Source: Pseudomonas rhizophila
GTDB taxonomy: Bacteria > Pseudomonadota > Gammaproteobacteria > Pseudomonadales > Pseudomonadaceae
Reading direction: 5' to 3'
Assembly: GCF_003033885.1 (NCBI RefSeq)
Contig: NZ_CP024081.1
Location: forward strand, 2,572,128-2,636,127
DNA: 64,000 bases
Part shown: positions 51,409 through 61,957 of the stretch, piece by piece
Layout: each line of letters starts with the position of its first letter
How positions within the stretch are numbered: the first letter of the stretch is position 1
Program-made: the position numbers and the translations under genes
The notes under the pieces: generated by a model
Database searches by the model: none
Seen by the model: the letters and a program-made list of their open reading frames with translations, nothing else
Told to the model about the DNA's origin: nothing

Positions 51409-52254
51409 TCAGCGGGTGCCACGGCGGCTCATGAACGCCAGGCGCTCGAGCAGTTGCACGTCCTGTTCGTTCTTGACCAGGGCACCGGCCAGAGGCGGAA
51501 TGGCCTTGGTTGGGTCGCGCTCGCGCAGCACCGCTTCGCCGATGTTGTCGGCCATCAGCAGCTTGAGCCAGTCCACCAGTTCGGAGGTGGAAGGTTTTTT
51601 CTTCAGGCCCGGCACCTTGCGCACGTCGAAGAACACGTCGAGCGCTTCGCTGACCAGGTCTTTCTTGATATCCGGGTAATGCACGTCGACGATTTTCTGC
51701 AGGGTGACGCGGTCGGGGAAGGCGATGTAGTGGAAGAAGCAGCGGCGCAGGAAGGCGTCCGGCAGTTCCTTTTCGTTGTTGGAGGTAATGATGATGATCG
51801 GCCGCTGTTTGGCCTTGATGGTTTCATCGGTCTCGTAGACGTAGAACTCCATCTTGTCGAGTTCTTGCAGCAGGTCGTTGGGGAATTCAATGTCGGCCTT
51901 GTCGATCTCGTCGATCAGCAGAATCACCCGCTCTTCGGACTCGAACGCTTCCCAGAGCTTGCCTTTTTTCAGGTAGTTGCGCACGTCGTGCACCTTGTCC
52001 ACGCCCAACTGCGAGTCCCGCAGGCGGCTGACCGCATCGTACTCGTAGAGGCCTTGATGGGCCTTGGTGGTGGACTTGATATGCCAGGTGATCAGGCGCG
52101 CGCCGAAGGATTCAGCCAGTTGTTCGGCCAGCATGGTCTTGCCGGTGCCCGGTTCGCCCTTGACCAGCAAGGGACGTTCCAGGGTGATGGCGGCGTTGAC
52201 GGCCAGCTTCAGGTCATCGGTGGCCACGTAGGCGCTGGTGCCTTCGAACTTCAT
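51409..52254 (-). CDS. MoxR-type AAA+ ATPase
   Basis: A 281-residue AAA+ ATPase of the MoxR class. Walker A is VKGEPGTGKTMLAEQLAE near residue 35; Walker B is ILLIDEIDKADIEFPNDLLQ, followed by sensor 1 in IIITSNNEKELPDAFLRRCFFHY with the arginine finger region. Paired with the downstream VWA gene, it forms a conserved two-gene chaperone operon. The preceding start at 52254 (MKFEGTSAYVATDDLKLAV) is well supported by conserved N-terminal residues. Confidence 0.92.
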   Translation of the reverse strand: MKFEGTSAYVATDDLKLAVNAAITLERPLLVKGEPGTGKTMLAEQLAESFGARLITWHIKSTTKAHQGLYEYDAVSRLRDSQLGVDKVHDVRNYLKKGKLWEAFESEERVILLIDEIDKADIEFPNDLLQELDKMEFYVYETDETIKAKQRPIIIITSNNEKELPDAFLRRCFFHYIAFPDRVTLQKIVDVHYPDIKKDLVSEALDVFFDVRKVPGLKKKPSTSELVDWLKLLMADNIGEAVLRERDPTKAIPPLAGALVKNEQDVQLLERLAFMSRRGTR

Positions 52255-52395
52255 CTGTAATTTCCTCGAACGTGACGCCGGCCTGACGAGGCGGGGCGCG
52301 CGAAATAAATGTCGTGCCCGACTATAACGCGGTGCCCCGCCGACTGTGAACGCAGACGCTGTATTCAGTCTCTGAATGGAGCGTCACATGTTGAC

Positions 52396-53472
52396 TCAGT
52401 CGGCCGACGGCGGCGGCTGCTCATACCGGGCATTGAAGGCCTGGACGAAACCGTTGCGCAGGATCTGGAGGAAGGCTTCGAAGGCGCTGATGTCCTGCTG
52501 ATGGACATTGCCGCTGAGTTCCACCCGGGTGGCAAACTGGTTCTTGCGCTGGTTCTTCAGGGCCGTTTCTCCCGCGCCCACCAAGGCCTCCCAGACCGAA
52601 CGGAAGATGTTCTTTTTTTCGTTTTCCACATCCTGCTGCCAGTCGAACACGTCAACGTCGCGCAATAGCGGTTTGATGTAGCCGCTGAGCTGGGCGTTCT
52701 CGGCTTCTGCCTCCACCACCAGATCGCCATGGCCGGCATTGAAATCGAATTTGCCATAGGCCGCGGCGAAATCGTTGAGGCGCTTGAGTTCGATGTCCCT
52801 GGCGCGCAAGCGGAAGTCGAAATCCTCGAAGTCGCTCAACGGGTCGAAGGTCGCCTGCACTTCCAGCGGCGCATGTTCGGCCACCAGGGCCTTGCCCTCG
52901 AAACGGGCGTCGCGCTTGCCTTCGGTGTCGACCACGTTGGTCAGGTTATAGAAGCTGGCATTGACGTCGGTAGCCCGCAGGTTCACGGGCGGCTTGGAGT
53001 TGAAGTTGCGAAATGTCACCTTGCCATCCCGGATCCGCACTTCGTTGAAGGTAATGGGCAGCAGCTTGCTCAGTTGCTCGCGCCAGTTGGTGCCCCTACC
53101 GGTCTGGGAGTTCTGCCGGTCGGCTCCGCCGTCGACGAAATTCACTTCGGGACGGACGAACTCCGCCTCGGCCACCACCGCATGGTCGTACCACAGCGAA
53201 TGCCAGCTGACCGACAGGTCGATCAGTGGCGCCTCGACAAATGGCACGGGAACCTTGCCGTCGACCTTGACGATCTCCAGGCCGTTGATCCGGTAGGCCC
53301 CGCGCCAGAGCGCCAGGTCCACATCGGTCACCTGGCCGCGGTAGTCACCCATGTCGGCCAGTTTGTCGTTCAGGTAGTCGCGCACCAGGAATGGCAAGGT
53401 GAAATGCAGGGCCACCAGCACCGCAACGATGGCGGCGAAAGTCCACAGTGGCCAGCTGTATCGACGCTTCAT
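52396..53472 (-). CDS. DUF748 family protein, AsmA-like
   Basis: A 358-residue membrane-anchored periplasmic protein with one N-terminal transmembrane helix (SWPLWTFAAIVAVLVALHFTL) and a long beta-rich region containing the DUF748 landmarks FVEAPLIDLSVSWHSLWYD and DVNASFYNLTNV. DUF748 relatives with AsmA-like architecture are implicated in outer-membrane biogenesis and lipid transport. It is smaller than most DUF748 proteins (often over 900 residues), as in a known short pseudomonad subgroup. Divergent from cysK. Confidence 0.85.
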   Translation of the reverse strand: MKRRYSWPLWTFAAIVAVLVALHFTLPFLVRDYLNDKLADMGDYRGQVTDVDLALWRGAYRINGLEIVKVDGKVPVPFVEAPLIDLSVSWHSLWYDHAVVAEAEFVRPEVNFVDGGADRQNSQTGRGTNWREQLSKLLPITFNEVRIRDGKVTFRNFNSKPPVNLRATDVNASFYNLTNVVDTEGKRDARFEGKALVAEHAPLEVQATFDPLSDFEDFDFRLRARDIELKRLNDFAAAYGKFDFNAGHGDLVVEAEAENAQLSGYIKPLLRDVDVFDWQQDVENEKKNIFRSVWEALVGAGETALKNQRKNQFATRVELSGNVHQQDISAFEAFLQILRNGFVQAFNARYEQPPPSAD

Positions 53473-53601
53473 TTCAGTCAGTCTCCCGCGTTGTTAAAAC
53501 ATTGACTGTTGTAACAACTGGAACGTTCGGTGCAACTGGACGCCCATGGGCAACAGGCATACCTTTAAGCGCTAAATCCCCGCTGCATTAAGGACCCAGT
53601 C

Positions 53602-54576
53602 ATGAGCCGCATATTTGCTGACAACGCCCATTCCATCGGCAATACGCCACTGGTGCAGATCAATCGCATTGCCCCGCGTGGCGTGACCATCCTGGCCAAG
53701 ATCGAAGGGCGCAACCCAGGTTACTCGGTCAAGTGCCGGATCGGCGCCAGCATGATCTGGGACGCCGAAAGCTCGGGCAAGCTCAAGTCCGGCATGACCA
53801 TCGTCGAGCCGACTTCCGGCAACACCGGGATCGGTCTGGCGTTCGTAGCCGCCGCCCGCGGCTATAAGCTGATGTTGACCATGCCGGCCTCCATGAGCAT
53901 CGAGCGGCGCAAGGTACTCAAGGCCTTGGGCGCGGAGCTGGTGCTCACCGATCCGGCCAAGGGCATGAAGGGTGCCATCGAGAAAGCGGCCGAAATCCTC
54001 GCCAGCGACCCCGCCAAATACTTCATGCCGCAGCAGTTCGATAACCCGGCCAACCCGGCCATTCATGAAAAAACCACCGGCCCGGAGATCTGGAACGACA
54101 CCGACGGCGCTGTGGATGTGCTGGTGGCGGGCGTCGGCACCGGCGGGACCATTACCGGGGTTTCGCGATACATCAAGAACACCTGCGGCAAACCGATTCT
54201 GTCGGTGGCGGTGGAGCCTGTGGTTTCGCCGGTGATCACCCAGGCGATGGCGGGGGACGAGATCAAGCCCAGCCCCCACAAGATCCAGGGGATCGGTGCC
54301 GGGTTCGTGCCGAAAAACCTCGATCTGTCGATCGTCGATCAGGTCGAGCGGGTTACGGATGAGGAGTCCAAGACCATGGCCCTGCGCCTGATGCAGGAGG
54401 AGGGAATCCTGTGCGGCATTTCCTGTGGCGCGGCGATGGCTGTAGCCGTGCGCCTGGCGGAAAAGCCGGAAATGCAAGGCAAGACCATTGTCGTGATCCT
54501 GCCGGATTCGGGTGAGCGCTACCTGTCGAGCATGTTGTTCAGTGATCTGTTCACTGAGCAGGAGACTCAGCAGTAA
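53602..54576 (+). CDS. cysK: Cysteine synthase A CysK
   Basis: A 324-residue PLP-dependent O-acetylserine sulfhydrylase. The PLP lysine is in [12 protein letters not shown], the SVKCR form typical of CysK rather than the SVKDR of CysM; the substrate loop [11 protein letters not shown] and the phosphate cup [12 protein letters not shown] are intact. CysK makes cysteine from O-acetylserine and sulfide. No other sulfur genes adjoin. A REP element follows 34 bp after the stop. Confidence 0.95.
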   Translation: MSRIFADNAHSIGNTPLVQINRIAPRGVTILAKIEGRNPGYSVKCRIGASMIWDAESSGKLKSGMTIVEPTSGNTGIGLAFVAAARGYKLMLTMPASMSIERRKVLKALGAELVLTDPAKGMKGAIEKAAEILASDPAKYFMPQQFDNPANPAIHEKTTGPEIWNDTDGAVDVLVAGVGTGGTITGVSRYIKNTCGKPILSVAVEPVVSPVITQAMAGDEIKPSPHKIQGIGAGFVPKNLDLSIVDQVERVTDEESKTMALRLMQEEGILCGISCGAAMAVAVRLAEKPEMQGKTIVVILPDSGERYLSSMLFSDLFTEQETQQ

Positions 54577-54610
54577 TCGTGCCCCCCAGCGACTGGTGAG
54601 CGAAGGTTAT

Positions 54611-54730
54611 TGTGGCGAGGGGATTTATCCCCGTTGGACTGCGCAGCAGTCCCCAGAACAGCTCAGTCACCTCGAGGTGTCAGTTATGGGGTCGCTTCGC
54701 AACCCAGCGGGGATAAATCCCCTCGCCACA
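54611..54730 (+). repeat. REP-type element, subtype with GGGGATTTATCCCC
   Basis: A 120-bp copy of the element at 5370-5490: TGTGGCGAGGGGATTTATCC at one end and its complement at the other, with inner palindromes GGACTGCGCAGCAGTCC and an interrupted centre with CACCTCGAGGTG. It lies between the convergent cysK and the EamA-family transporter genes. Confidence 0.88.
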
Positions 54731-54744
54731 AGGGTGGGGGATGT

Positions 54745-55662
54745 TCAGTTGCGCTGGCCTGGGAGCGGCTCCTTGGTCGCGCTCGCCGCTGGTTTCAATA
54801 CCAGCCACAGCGCCGCCGCAATCAGCACCCCGCCATACAGGTGCGCCATCCCCAACGGCTCATCCAGCAGCAACGCCCCCCATAACACGCCAAACGGCGG
54901 GATCAGGAAGGTCACGGTCATGGATTTGACCGGGCCAATGGAACTGAGCAGGCGGAAATAAAGAATGTACGCCAGCGCTGTACACACCAGGCCCAACCCC
55001 AGCAGCGACAACCAGACGCTCCAGCCACCCCAACTGGCCGGAGGGTGACTGATGACGCTGTAGCCAAACAATGGCAACAGCAACACCGTGGCGCCGAACA
55101 TGCTGCCCAGGGCCGCGAGACGGCTGTCCAGCCCGCCTTGATGATCAAGCCAGCGGCGGGCAAGGAACCCGGCGAAACCGTAGCAGGTGGTGGCGAGCAG
55201 GCAGGAGAGGGCGCCCATCAGCAATTGCAGGTCGAAGGCCACCGGCCCCGCGCCGGTCAGGATGCCGACGCCGAACAATCCCAGGAACACACCGCTGACC
55301 TTGGTCATGGTGAGTTTTTCGCTGAAGAACAGCGCGCCGATCAACACCCCCATCAAGGGTGTGGTGGCGTTGAAGATTGCCGAGTAACCGGCCGGCAGCA
55401 CCTGGGCCGCCAGCGAATAAAACGTCGCCGGAATGCCCGAGTTGATCAGGCCCAGCACCATCACGATTTTCAGCTTGCCGCGAAAATTCCAGTCGATACG
55501 CATCAACGCCAGGATCACCAGCAAGCCGACAAAAGCGATGGACACGCGAAAAAATGCAGTGGGGATTGTGCCAATGACAGGGGCGATAATGCGCATGAAC
55601 AGGAAACTGGCTCCCCAGATGGCGGCCAATGACAGCAAACGCAGGATATCAACGGGGTTCAC
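54745..55662 (-). CDS. EamA/DMT-family transporter
   Basis: A 305-residue drug/metabolite-superfamily permease with ten transmembrane helices in two EamA repeats. The GTG at 55662 is chosen as start because AAGGAA lies upstream and the protein then begins directly before helix 1 (VNPVDILRLLSLAAIWGAS). The first repeat ends near GAGPVAFDLQLLMG and the second contains PVKSMTVTFLIPPFGVLWGALLL, the classic EamA P-x-x-G-x-L-x-G end. Likely an exporter of amino acids or small metabolites; substrate unknown. Confidence 0.88.
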   Translation of the reverse strand: MNPVDILRLLSLAAIWGASFLFMRIIAPVIGTIPTAFFRVSIAFVGLLVILALMRIDWNFRGKLKIVMVLGLINSGIPATFYSLAAQVLPAGYSAIFNATTPLMGVLIGALFFSEKLTMTKVSGVFLGLFGVGILTGAGPVAFDLQLLMGALSCLLATTCYGFAGFLARRWLDHQGGLDSRLAALGSMFGATVLLLPLFGYSVISHPPASWGGWSVWLSLLGLGLVCTALAYILYFRLLSSIGPVKSMTVTFLIPPFGVLWGALLLDEPLGMAHLYGGVLIAAALWLVLKPAASATKEPLPGQRN

Positions 55663-55792
55663 AGCGCATTCCTTCCTTGATCGGGTCGCAAGTGTCGCCT
55701 CGCTCAAGACCGATGGCAATGGTTGCGTTGCCGCGCGATTGGCCTCTAAGCTCAGTCGCCAATAACAAGCATGACCCGCCGAGGTTTACCCT

Positions 55793-57514
55793 ATGCCGCA
55801 GCCATGGCCCGCCGCCGATATCGCCCGTTCGATCCTCGAAGGCTTTGACGATTACCGTGAGCATTTCCGGCAGATCACCGATGGCGCCCGCGCCCGGTTC
55901 GAGCAGGCCCGTTGGCAGGAGGCGCAAGAGGCGTCTGCGGCGCGGATCAACTTGTATGAAGAAAAGGTCTTCGAAACCGTCGCCCGCTTGCGCAAGGCTT
56001 TCGCAGCCGAGGCCCTGATGGACGTCAGTTGCTGGCCGCTGGTCAAAAGCGCCTACATCAGCCTGATCGACCTGCGTTTCGACGATGAGCTGTCCGAGAC
56101 CTGGTACAACTCGATCTTCTGCGGGCTGTTCAGCCATGACCTGATCAGCGACGGCACCATGTTCATCCATACCACCCGGCCCAGCCTGCGCCGCGCCCGA
56201 GCCGCCCAGACTCGTACCTACAAACCCGAGGGACAGCTGGACCGGATGCTGGCGGCGATTTTCGCCGATTACCGTTTCAGCGAGGATTACGCCGACTTGC
56301 CGGGCGATTTGCAGCGCCTTGAAGCCCAATTGCGGGAGAACCTGCCCGACTGGGTCTGCAAGGACCCGCAACTGACGGTGGAATTGTTTTCGTCGGTGCT
56401 CTATCGCAACAAGGGCGCCTACCTGGTGGGACGGATCTATACGCAAGACGACCAATGGCCGTTGGTGATCCCGCTGCTGCACCGCGAAGGCCGGGGCATC
56501 CAGATCGATGCGCTGATTACCGACGAGGCGCAGGTGTCGATCATTTTCTCGTTCACCCGTTCTTACTTCATGGTGGACGTGCCGGTCCCGGCGGAATTCA
56601 TCGGCTTTCTCAAGCGCATCCTGCCGGGCAAGCACATCGCCGAGCTGTACACCTCCATCGGTTTCTACAAACACGGCAAATCCGAGTTCTACCGGGCGCT
56701 GATCAACCATCTGGCGAATACCGACGACCAGTTCATCATGGCCCCTGGTGTACGTGGCATGGTCATGAGCGTATTCACCCTGCCGGGCTTCAACACCGTA
56801 TTCAAGATCATCAAGGATCGTTTCTCGCCGTCGAAGAACGTCGACCGCGCGACCGTGATCGAAAAGTACCGGCTGGTGAAAAGCGTCGACCGGGTCGGGC
56901 GCATGGCCGATACCCAGGAATTCGCCGATTTCCGCTTTCCCCTGAGCAAGTTCGAACCGGCATGCCTGGAGGAACTGCTGGACGTGGCGCCGTCCACGGT
57001 GTCGGTGGAAGGCGACACGGTATTGATTCGTCACTGCTGGACCGAACGGCGCATGACGCCACTGAACCTCTACCTGGAAAACGCCAACCAGGACCAGGTG
57101 CGCGAGGCGCTGGAAGACTACGGCCTGGCGATCAAACAACTGGCGGCGGCCAACATCTTCCCTGGCGACATGCTGCTCAAGAACTTCGGCGTGACCCGCC
57201 ACGGCCGCGTGGTGTTCTACGACTACGACGAAATCTGCTTTCTCACCGAAGCCAACTTCCGTCACATTCCCCAGCCGCGGACCCCGGAAGACGAAATGGC
57301 CTCCGAGCCGTGGTATTCCATCGGGCCGCTGGACGTTTTTCCCGAAGAGTTCCCACCTTTCCTGTTCGCCGACGCGGGGCAACGCAAACTGTTCGATCAA
57401 CTGCACGGCGAGTTGTACAACGCCGATTACTGGAAGGGCCTGCAAGAGGCGATTCGGGCGGGCAAGGTGATCGACGTGTTCCCCTATCGGCGTAAAGACC
57501 TGGACAGCGAATAA
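55793..57514 (+). CDS. aceK: Isocitrate dehydrogenase kinase/phosphatase AceK
   Basis: A 573-residue bifunctional enzyme that phosphorylates and reactivates isocitrate dehydrogenase, steering carbon into the glyoxylate shunt on acetate. The ATP-binding region contains [28 protein letters not shown] (split), and the kinase/phosphatase centre has [24 protein letters not shown] with the conserved catalytic Asp residues. It is not next to aceA/aceB, as is usual in Pseudomonas. A REPIN follows its stop. Confidence 0.96.
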   Translation: MPQPWPAADIARSILEGFDDYREHFRQITDGARARFEQARWQEAQEASAARINLYEEKVFETVARLRKAFAAEALMDVSCWPLVKSAYISLIDLRFDDELSETWYNSIFCGLFSHDLISDGTMFIHTTRPSLRRARAAQTRTYKPEGQLDRMLAAIFADYRFSEDYADLPGDLQRLEAQLRENLPDWVCKDPQLTVELFSSVLYRNKGAYLVGRIYTQDDQWPLVIPLLHREGRGIQIDALITDEAQVSIIFSFTRSYFMVDVPVPAEFIGFLKRILPGKHIAELYTSIGFYKHGKSEFYRALINHLANTDDQFIMAPGVRGMVMSVFTLPGFNTVFKIIKDRFSPSKNVDRATVIEKYRLVKSVDRVGRMADTQEFADFRFPLSKFEPACLEELLDVAPSTVSVEGDTVLIRHCWTERRMTPLNLYLENANQDQVREALEDYGLAIKQLAAANIFPGDMLLKNFGVTRHGRVVFYDYDEICFLTEANFRHIPQPRTPEDEMASEPWYSIGPLDVFPEEFPPFLFADAGQRKLFDQLHGELYNADYWKGLQEAIRAGKVIDVFPYRRKDLDSE

Positions 57515-57537
57515 CCCCGAAGTCAGCGCAAAACCTC

Positions 57538-57627
57538 TGTGGGAGCGAGCCTGCTCGCGATAGCGGTGGATCAGCCAGCATTAATGTCGACTGACACACC
57601 GCTATCGCGAGCAGGCTCGCTCCCACA
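57538..57627 (+). repeat. REPIN, 90-bp standard form
   Basis: The same 90-bp layout with arms TGTGGGAGCGAGCCTGCTCG; its centre (GGTGGATCAG and CTGACACACC) is more symmetric than in the other copies. It lies between aceK and hrpA and produces a false long N-terminal extension of hrpA (MGASLLAIA). Confidence 0.94.
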
Positions 57628-57721
57628 AGGGAACAGCGGGCAGGCTGCCATGGGTCGGCGCAGCCTGCGCAAATCTGCGACAATCGGCCCCCTGCACAAA
57701 CCGACGACCCTTGCGTACCTG

Positions 57722-60700
57722 ATGACTGACCAAGCCCCCGCTATCGACAAGCTGCTGAAAAACCTCGACCACGCCATGCTCGCCGACCGTCACCGGTTGC
57801 GGCGTCAGTTGCTCGAGCTGCGCAAGAAACCCGACGAGGCCAAGCTGGCCCAGTGGGTGACGCGCATGCAGGCGTCGTGTGATCAGGTGTTGGCGCGCAA
57901 GGCCAGCCTGCCGGTCATCCGTTACGACGACAGCTTGCCGATCGCCGCCAAGCGCGACGAAATCAAGGACGCGCTGCTCAAGCACCAGGTGCTGATCATC
58001 GCTGGCGAAACCGGCTCGGGCAAAACCACGCAACTGCCGAAAATCTGCCTGGAAATCGGTCGCGGCCAGCACGGTTTGATCGGCCATACCCAGCCGCGGC
58101 GGATCGCCGCGCGTAGCGTGGCGAGCCGGGTCGCCGAAGAGCTGGCCACGCCGCTGGGGGCGCTGGTCGGTTACCAGGTGCGGTTCGAAGACCAGAGCGA
58201 CGCCAACACTCTGATCAAGTTGATGACCGACGGCATCCTGCTGGCCGAGACCCAGAACGACCGTTACCTGGAACGCTACGACACGATCATCGTCGACGAA
58301 GCCCACGAGCGCAGCCTGAACATCGATTTTTTGCTCGGCTACCTCAAGACCCTGCTGCCGCGTCGCCCGGACCTTAAAGTCATCATCACCTCGGCGACCA
58401 TCGACCTGGAGCGTTTTTCCAAGCACTTCGATGACGCGCCGATCGTGGAAGTCTCGGGTCGCACCTTCCCGGTGGACACCTGGTATCGCCCGTTGACCCT
58501 GGAGCAGGACGAGGAGGGCAACCGCGTCGAGGATGACTTGACCGTCGACCAGGCGATCCTCGCCACCCTCGATGAAATCGCCGCCTATGAGCGTAGCGAA
58601 CGCCGCAGCCCCGGTGATGTGCTGGTGTTCCTGCCGGGCGAGCGGGAGATTCGCGACGCGGCGGAAATGCTGCGCAAGGCCCAGCTCAAACACACCGAAA
58701 TCCTGCCGTTGTATGCGCGGCTGTCGCCAGCCGAACAGCAGCGGATCTTCCAGTCCCACCCTGGCCGTCGCGTGGTGCTGGCGACCAACGTCGCTGAAAC
58801 GTCGCTGACCGTGCCGGGCATCCGCTACGTGATTGACAGCGGCACCGCGCGCATCAGTCGCTACAGCTATCGCGCCAAGGTCCAGCGCCTGCCCATCGAA
58901 GCCATTTCCCAGGCCAGCGCCAATCAGCGCAAGGGCCGCTGCGGGCGGGTCGAGCCGGGGATCTGCGTGCGGTTGTACAGCGAGGAGGATTTCCTCGGCC
59001 GGCCGGAATTCACCGACCCCGAGATCCTGCGCACCAACCTGGCGGCGGTCATCCTGCAGATGTTGCACCTGCGCCTGGGGGAGATTACCGATTTCCCGTT
59101 CATCGAACCGCCGGACGGCAAGGCCATCAGCGACGGCTTCAACTTGCTGCAAGAGCTGTCGGCGGTGGACCGCAACAGTCAGTTGACCCCGCTGGGCCGC
59201 CAGTTGGCGCGCTTGCCGGTGGACCCGCGCATGGGCCGTATGCTGCTGGAAGCGGCGAAACTGGGCAGCTTGCAGGAAGTGCTGATCGTCGCCAGCGCCA
59301 TGTCGATCCAGGACCCGCGCGAGCGTCCACCGGAGCGTCAGCAGGCGGCTGACCAGGCCCACGCCCAGTGGAAAGACCCCGACTCGGACTTCGCCGGGCT
59401 GGTCAATCTGTGGCGCGGTTTCGAAGAGCAGCGCCAGGCCCTGACCGCCAGCCCGCTGCGCAACTGGTGCCGCAAGAATTTCCTCAACTACCTGCGCCTG
59501 CGCGAGTGGCGCGATTCCCATCGCCAGTTGAGCTTGATCTGCCGCGACATGCAGTTGAGCCTCAATAAAGAGCCGGCTGATTTCCCGAAACTGCACAAGG
59601 CGGTGCTTTCCGGCCTGCTGAGCCAGATCGGTCAGAAAACCGAAGACGGCGACTACCTCGGTGCCCGTCAACGACGGTTCTGGGTTCACCCCTCGTCAGG
59701 CTTGGGCAAGAAGCGTCCGCAATGGCTGATGACCGCCGAACTGGTGGAAACCACCAAGCTGTACGCGCGCATGGTGGCCAAGATCGAACCGGACTGGATC
59801 GAACCGCTGGCCGGCCACCTGATCAAGAAAAACCACTTCGAACCCCATTGGGAGAAAAAGCGCGGGCAGGTGGTGGCGTATGAGCAGATCACCCTGTTCG
59901 GGCTGATCGTGGTCGGTCGCCGGCCGGTGCATTACGGGCCGGTGGACCCGGTGGTGTCGCGGGAACTGTTCATCCGCGAGGCGCTGGTGCGCGGCGAGAT
60001 CCAGTCCCGGGCCAAGTGCCTGAGTGCCAATACCCAACTGCTGGAGCAACTCGACGAACTGGAAGCCAAGGCCCGCCGTCGCGACATCCTGGCGGACGAG
60101 GAAACCCTGTTCGCCTTCTACGATGCGCGCTTGCCGGCCGAGATCCACCAGACCGCGACCTTCGACAGCTGGTACCGGATCAACAGCCAGAAAGACCCGC
60201 AACTGCTGATCATGCGCGAAGAAGACGTGCTGGCCCGCGAGGCCAGTGAAGTCACTGCCGCGTACTACCCCGACACGTTGCGCGTCGGTGAGCTGACCTT
60301 GCCGCTGAGCTACCATTTTGAACCCAACCATCCCCGCGACGGCGTGACCTTGCGCGTGCCGGCACCGCTGCTGCCCATGTTGCCGCCGGAGCGTCTGGAA
60401 TGGCTGGTGCCCGGGATGATCGAAGCCAAGTGCATCGCCCTGGTGCGCAACCTGCCCAAGGCCCTGCGCAAAAACTTCGTGCCCGTGCCGGATTTCGTCA
60501 AGGCCGCGCTGCAACGCATCACCTTTGCTGAGGGTTCGTTGCCGCAATCCCTGGGCCGCGAACTGCTGCGCATGACCGGCGCGCGGGTCAGCGACGAAGC
60601 CTGGGCGGAAGCTGCGCAGCAGGTGGAAAGCCATCTGCGCATGAATCTGGAAATCGTCGACGGCCAGGGCAAGTTTCTCGGCGAAGGCCGTGACCTGGCC

Positions 60701-61633
60701 GAGTTGACGGCGCGCTTTGCCGAAGCCAGCCAGGCCGCCTTGGCCGTGCCGCAGACGGCGAAAAGCCAGGCGCCGGTGGAAGCGAAAATCTTCGCCCCGG
60801 TGGCCGAGAAAACCCAACAGAAGATTGCCGGGCTGTCGATGACGGTGTACCCGGCGCTGGTGGAAGAGGGCGGTGTGGTCAAGGAAGGCCGTTTCCCGAC
60901 CCCGGCTGAAGCCGAGTTCCAGCACCGTCGCGCCTTGCAGCGGTTGCTGATGCAGCAATTGGCAGAATCGGCCAAGTTCCTGCGCGGCAAACTGCCCGGG
61001 TTGACGGAACTTGGCCTGCTGTACCGCGAACTGGGACGCATCGACAGCCTGGTGGAAGACATCCTGCTGGTCAGTCTCGACAGCTGCGTGCTGGAAGGCG
61101 AGGCGAGCCTGCCCCGTGATGGCGCCGCACTAGCATCCCTGGCCGAGCGCAAACGCGGCGGCTGGACCGAACACGCCGAACGCCTGGCGAAGCTGACCCT
61201 GGAGATCCTCAAACTCTGGCACGGCCTGCAAAAACGCTTCAAGGGCAAGATCGACCTGGCCCAGGCCGTGGCGCTGAACGACATCAAGCAGCAACTCAGC
61301 CATCTGGTGTACCCGGGATTTGTGCGCGAAACCCCGCATCAGTGGCTCAAGGAGCTGCCACGCTACCTCAAGGCCATCGAGCAGCGCTTGGAGAAACTCG
61401 GCAGCCAGGTGCAGAAGGACCGGGTCTGGAGCGGTGAACTGTCGAACCTCTGGGCCCAGTACCAGACCCGCGCCAGCAAACACGCCCAGGAAGGCAAGCG
61501 CGACCCGCAACTGGAGCTGTACCGCTGGTGGCTGGAGGAATACCGGGTGTCGCTGTTTGCCCAGCAACTGGGCACCAAGGTGCCGATTTCGGATAAGCGC
61601 TTGAGCAAGCAGTGGGGGCAGGTGGAGCCCTGA
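57722..61633 (+). CDS. hrpA: ATP-dependent RNA helicase HrpA
   Basis: A 1303-residue DEAH-box helicase. The start at 57722 (MTDQAPAIDKLLKNLDHAM) is used because the longer frame runs through the REPIN. Walker A (GETGSGKTT, residues 95-103), the DEAH box (VDEAHERSLN, 191-200), SATIDLERF and the C-terminal helicase motif (QRKGRCGRVEPG) are followed by an HA2/OB region and a long family-specific C-terminal domain (DUF3418-like), which is why it is far longer than simple DEAH helicases. HrpA in E. coli rescues stalled or collided ribosomes. Confidence 0.95.
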   Translation: MTDQAPAIDKLLKNLDHAMLADRHRLRRQLLELRKKPDEAKLAQWVTRMQASCDQVLARKASLPVIRYDDSLPIAAKRDEIKDALLKHQVLIIAGETGSGKTTQLPKICLEIGRGQHGLIGHTQPRRIAARSVASRVAEELATPLGALVGYQVRFEDQSDANTLIKLMTDGILLAETQNDRYLERYDTIIVDEAHERSLNIDFLLGYLKTLLPRRPDLKVIITSATIDLERFSKHFDDAPIVEVSGRTFPVDTWYRPLTLEQDEEGNRVEDDLTVDQAILATLDEIAAYERSERRSPGDVLVFLPGEREIRDAAEMLRKAQLKHTEILPLYARLSPAEQQRIFQSHPGRRVVLATNVAETSLTVPGIRYVIDSGTARISRYSYRAKVQRLPIEAISQASANQRKGRCGRVEPGICVRLYSEEDFLGRPEFTDPEILRTNLAAVILQMLHLRLGEITDFPFIEPPDGKAISDGFNLLQELSAVDRNSQLTPLGRQLARLPVDPRMGRMLLEAAKLGSLQEVLIVASAMSIQDPRERPPERQQAADQAHAQWKDPDSDFAGLVNLWRGFEEQRQALTASPLRNWCRKNFLNYLRLREWRDSHRQLSLICRDMQLSLNKEPADFPKLHKAVLSGLLSQIGQKTEDGDYLGARQRRFWVHPSSGLGKKRPQWLMTAELVETTKLYARMVAKIEPDWIEPLAGHLIKKNHFEPHWEKKRGQVVAYEQITLFGLIVVGRRPVHYGPVDPVVSRELFIREALVRGEIQSRAKCLSANTQLLEQLDELEAKARRRDILADEETLFAFYDARLPAEIHQTATFDSWYRINSQKDPQLLIMREEDVLAREASEVTAAYYPDTLRVGELTLPLSYHFEPNHPRDGVTLRVPAPLLPMLPPERLEWLVPGMIEAKCIALVRNLPKALRKNFVPVPDFVKAALQRITFAEGSLPQSLGRELLRMTGARVSDEAWAEAAQQVESHLRMNLEIVDGQGKFLGEGRDLAELTARFAEASQAALAVPQTAKSQAPVEAKIFAPVAEKTQQKIAGLSMTVYPALVEEGGVVKEGRFPTPAEAEFQHRRALQRLLMQQLAESAKFLRGKLPGLTELGLLYRELGRIDSLVEDILLVSLDSCVLEGEASLPRDGAALASLAERKRGGWTEHAERLAKLTLEILKLWHGLQKRFKGKIDLAQAVALNDIKQQLSHLVYPGFVRETPHQWLKELPRYLKAIEQRLEKLGSQVQKDRVWSGELSNLWAQYQTRASKHAQEGKRDPQLELYRWWLEEYRVSLFAQQLGTKVPISDKRLSKQWGQVEP

Positions 61634-61648
61634 CCCCGGCGCAAGACC

Positions 61649-61738
61649 TGTGGGAGCGAGCCTGCTCGCGATAGCGGTGGGTCAGTCAACATTGATGCTG
61701 GCTGATCCAGCGCTATCGCGAGCAGGCTCGCTCCCACA
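61649..61738 (+). repeat. REPIN, 90-bp standard form
   Basis: Fourth 90-bp REPIN of the window: arms TGTGGGAGCGAGCCTGCTCG, centre GGTCAGTCAACATTGATGC similar to the copy at 45245. It lies after hrpA. Confidence 0.94.
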
Positions 61739-61957
61739 GGGTTTGGTTTTGTAATTCACTGAGAATGGGCCAAACGCCAGCGTTTATGGCAAACTTCGCG
61801 CCTATAAATGCCGGTCCCGTGGTTTTTAGCGTCGATGATCACGGGCGGATCGGAATAAAGCGCTGCCAGGTCTGCTTCCCCTGGATGGGAAAAGACCCCT
61901 TGTGTGTTGGTACGTCGGTGCCAACGCTTTCTGCCTGAACAGATCAGAGACACGACC

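Noticed and set aside
57539..57721. N-terminal extension of hrpA beginning MGASLLAIA
   Set aside because: This part is a translated REPIN. The same MGASLLAI peptide arises at other REPINs in the window, so the gene start is placed at 57722.
57602..59689. Long minus-strand frames antisense to hrpA
   Set aside because: The plus strand carries all DEAH helicase motifs; the antisense products have no recognisable domains.
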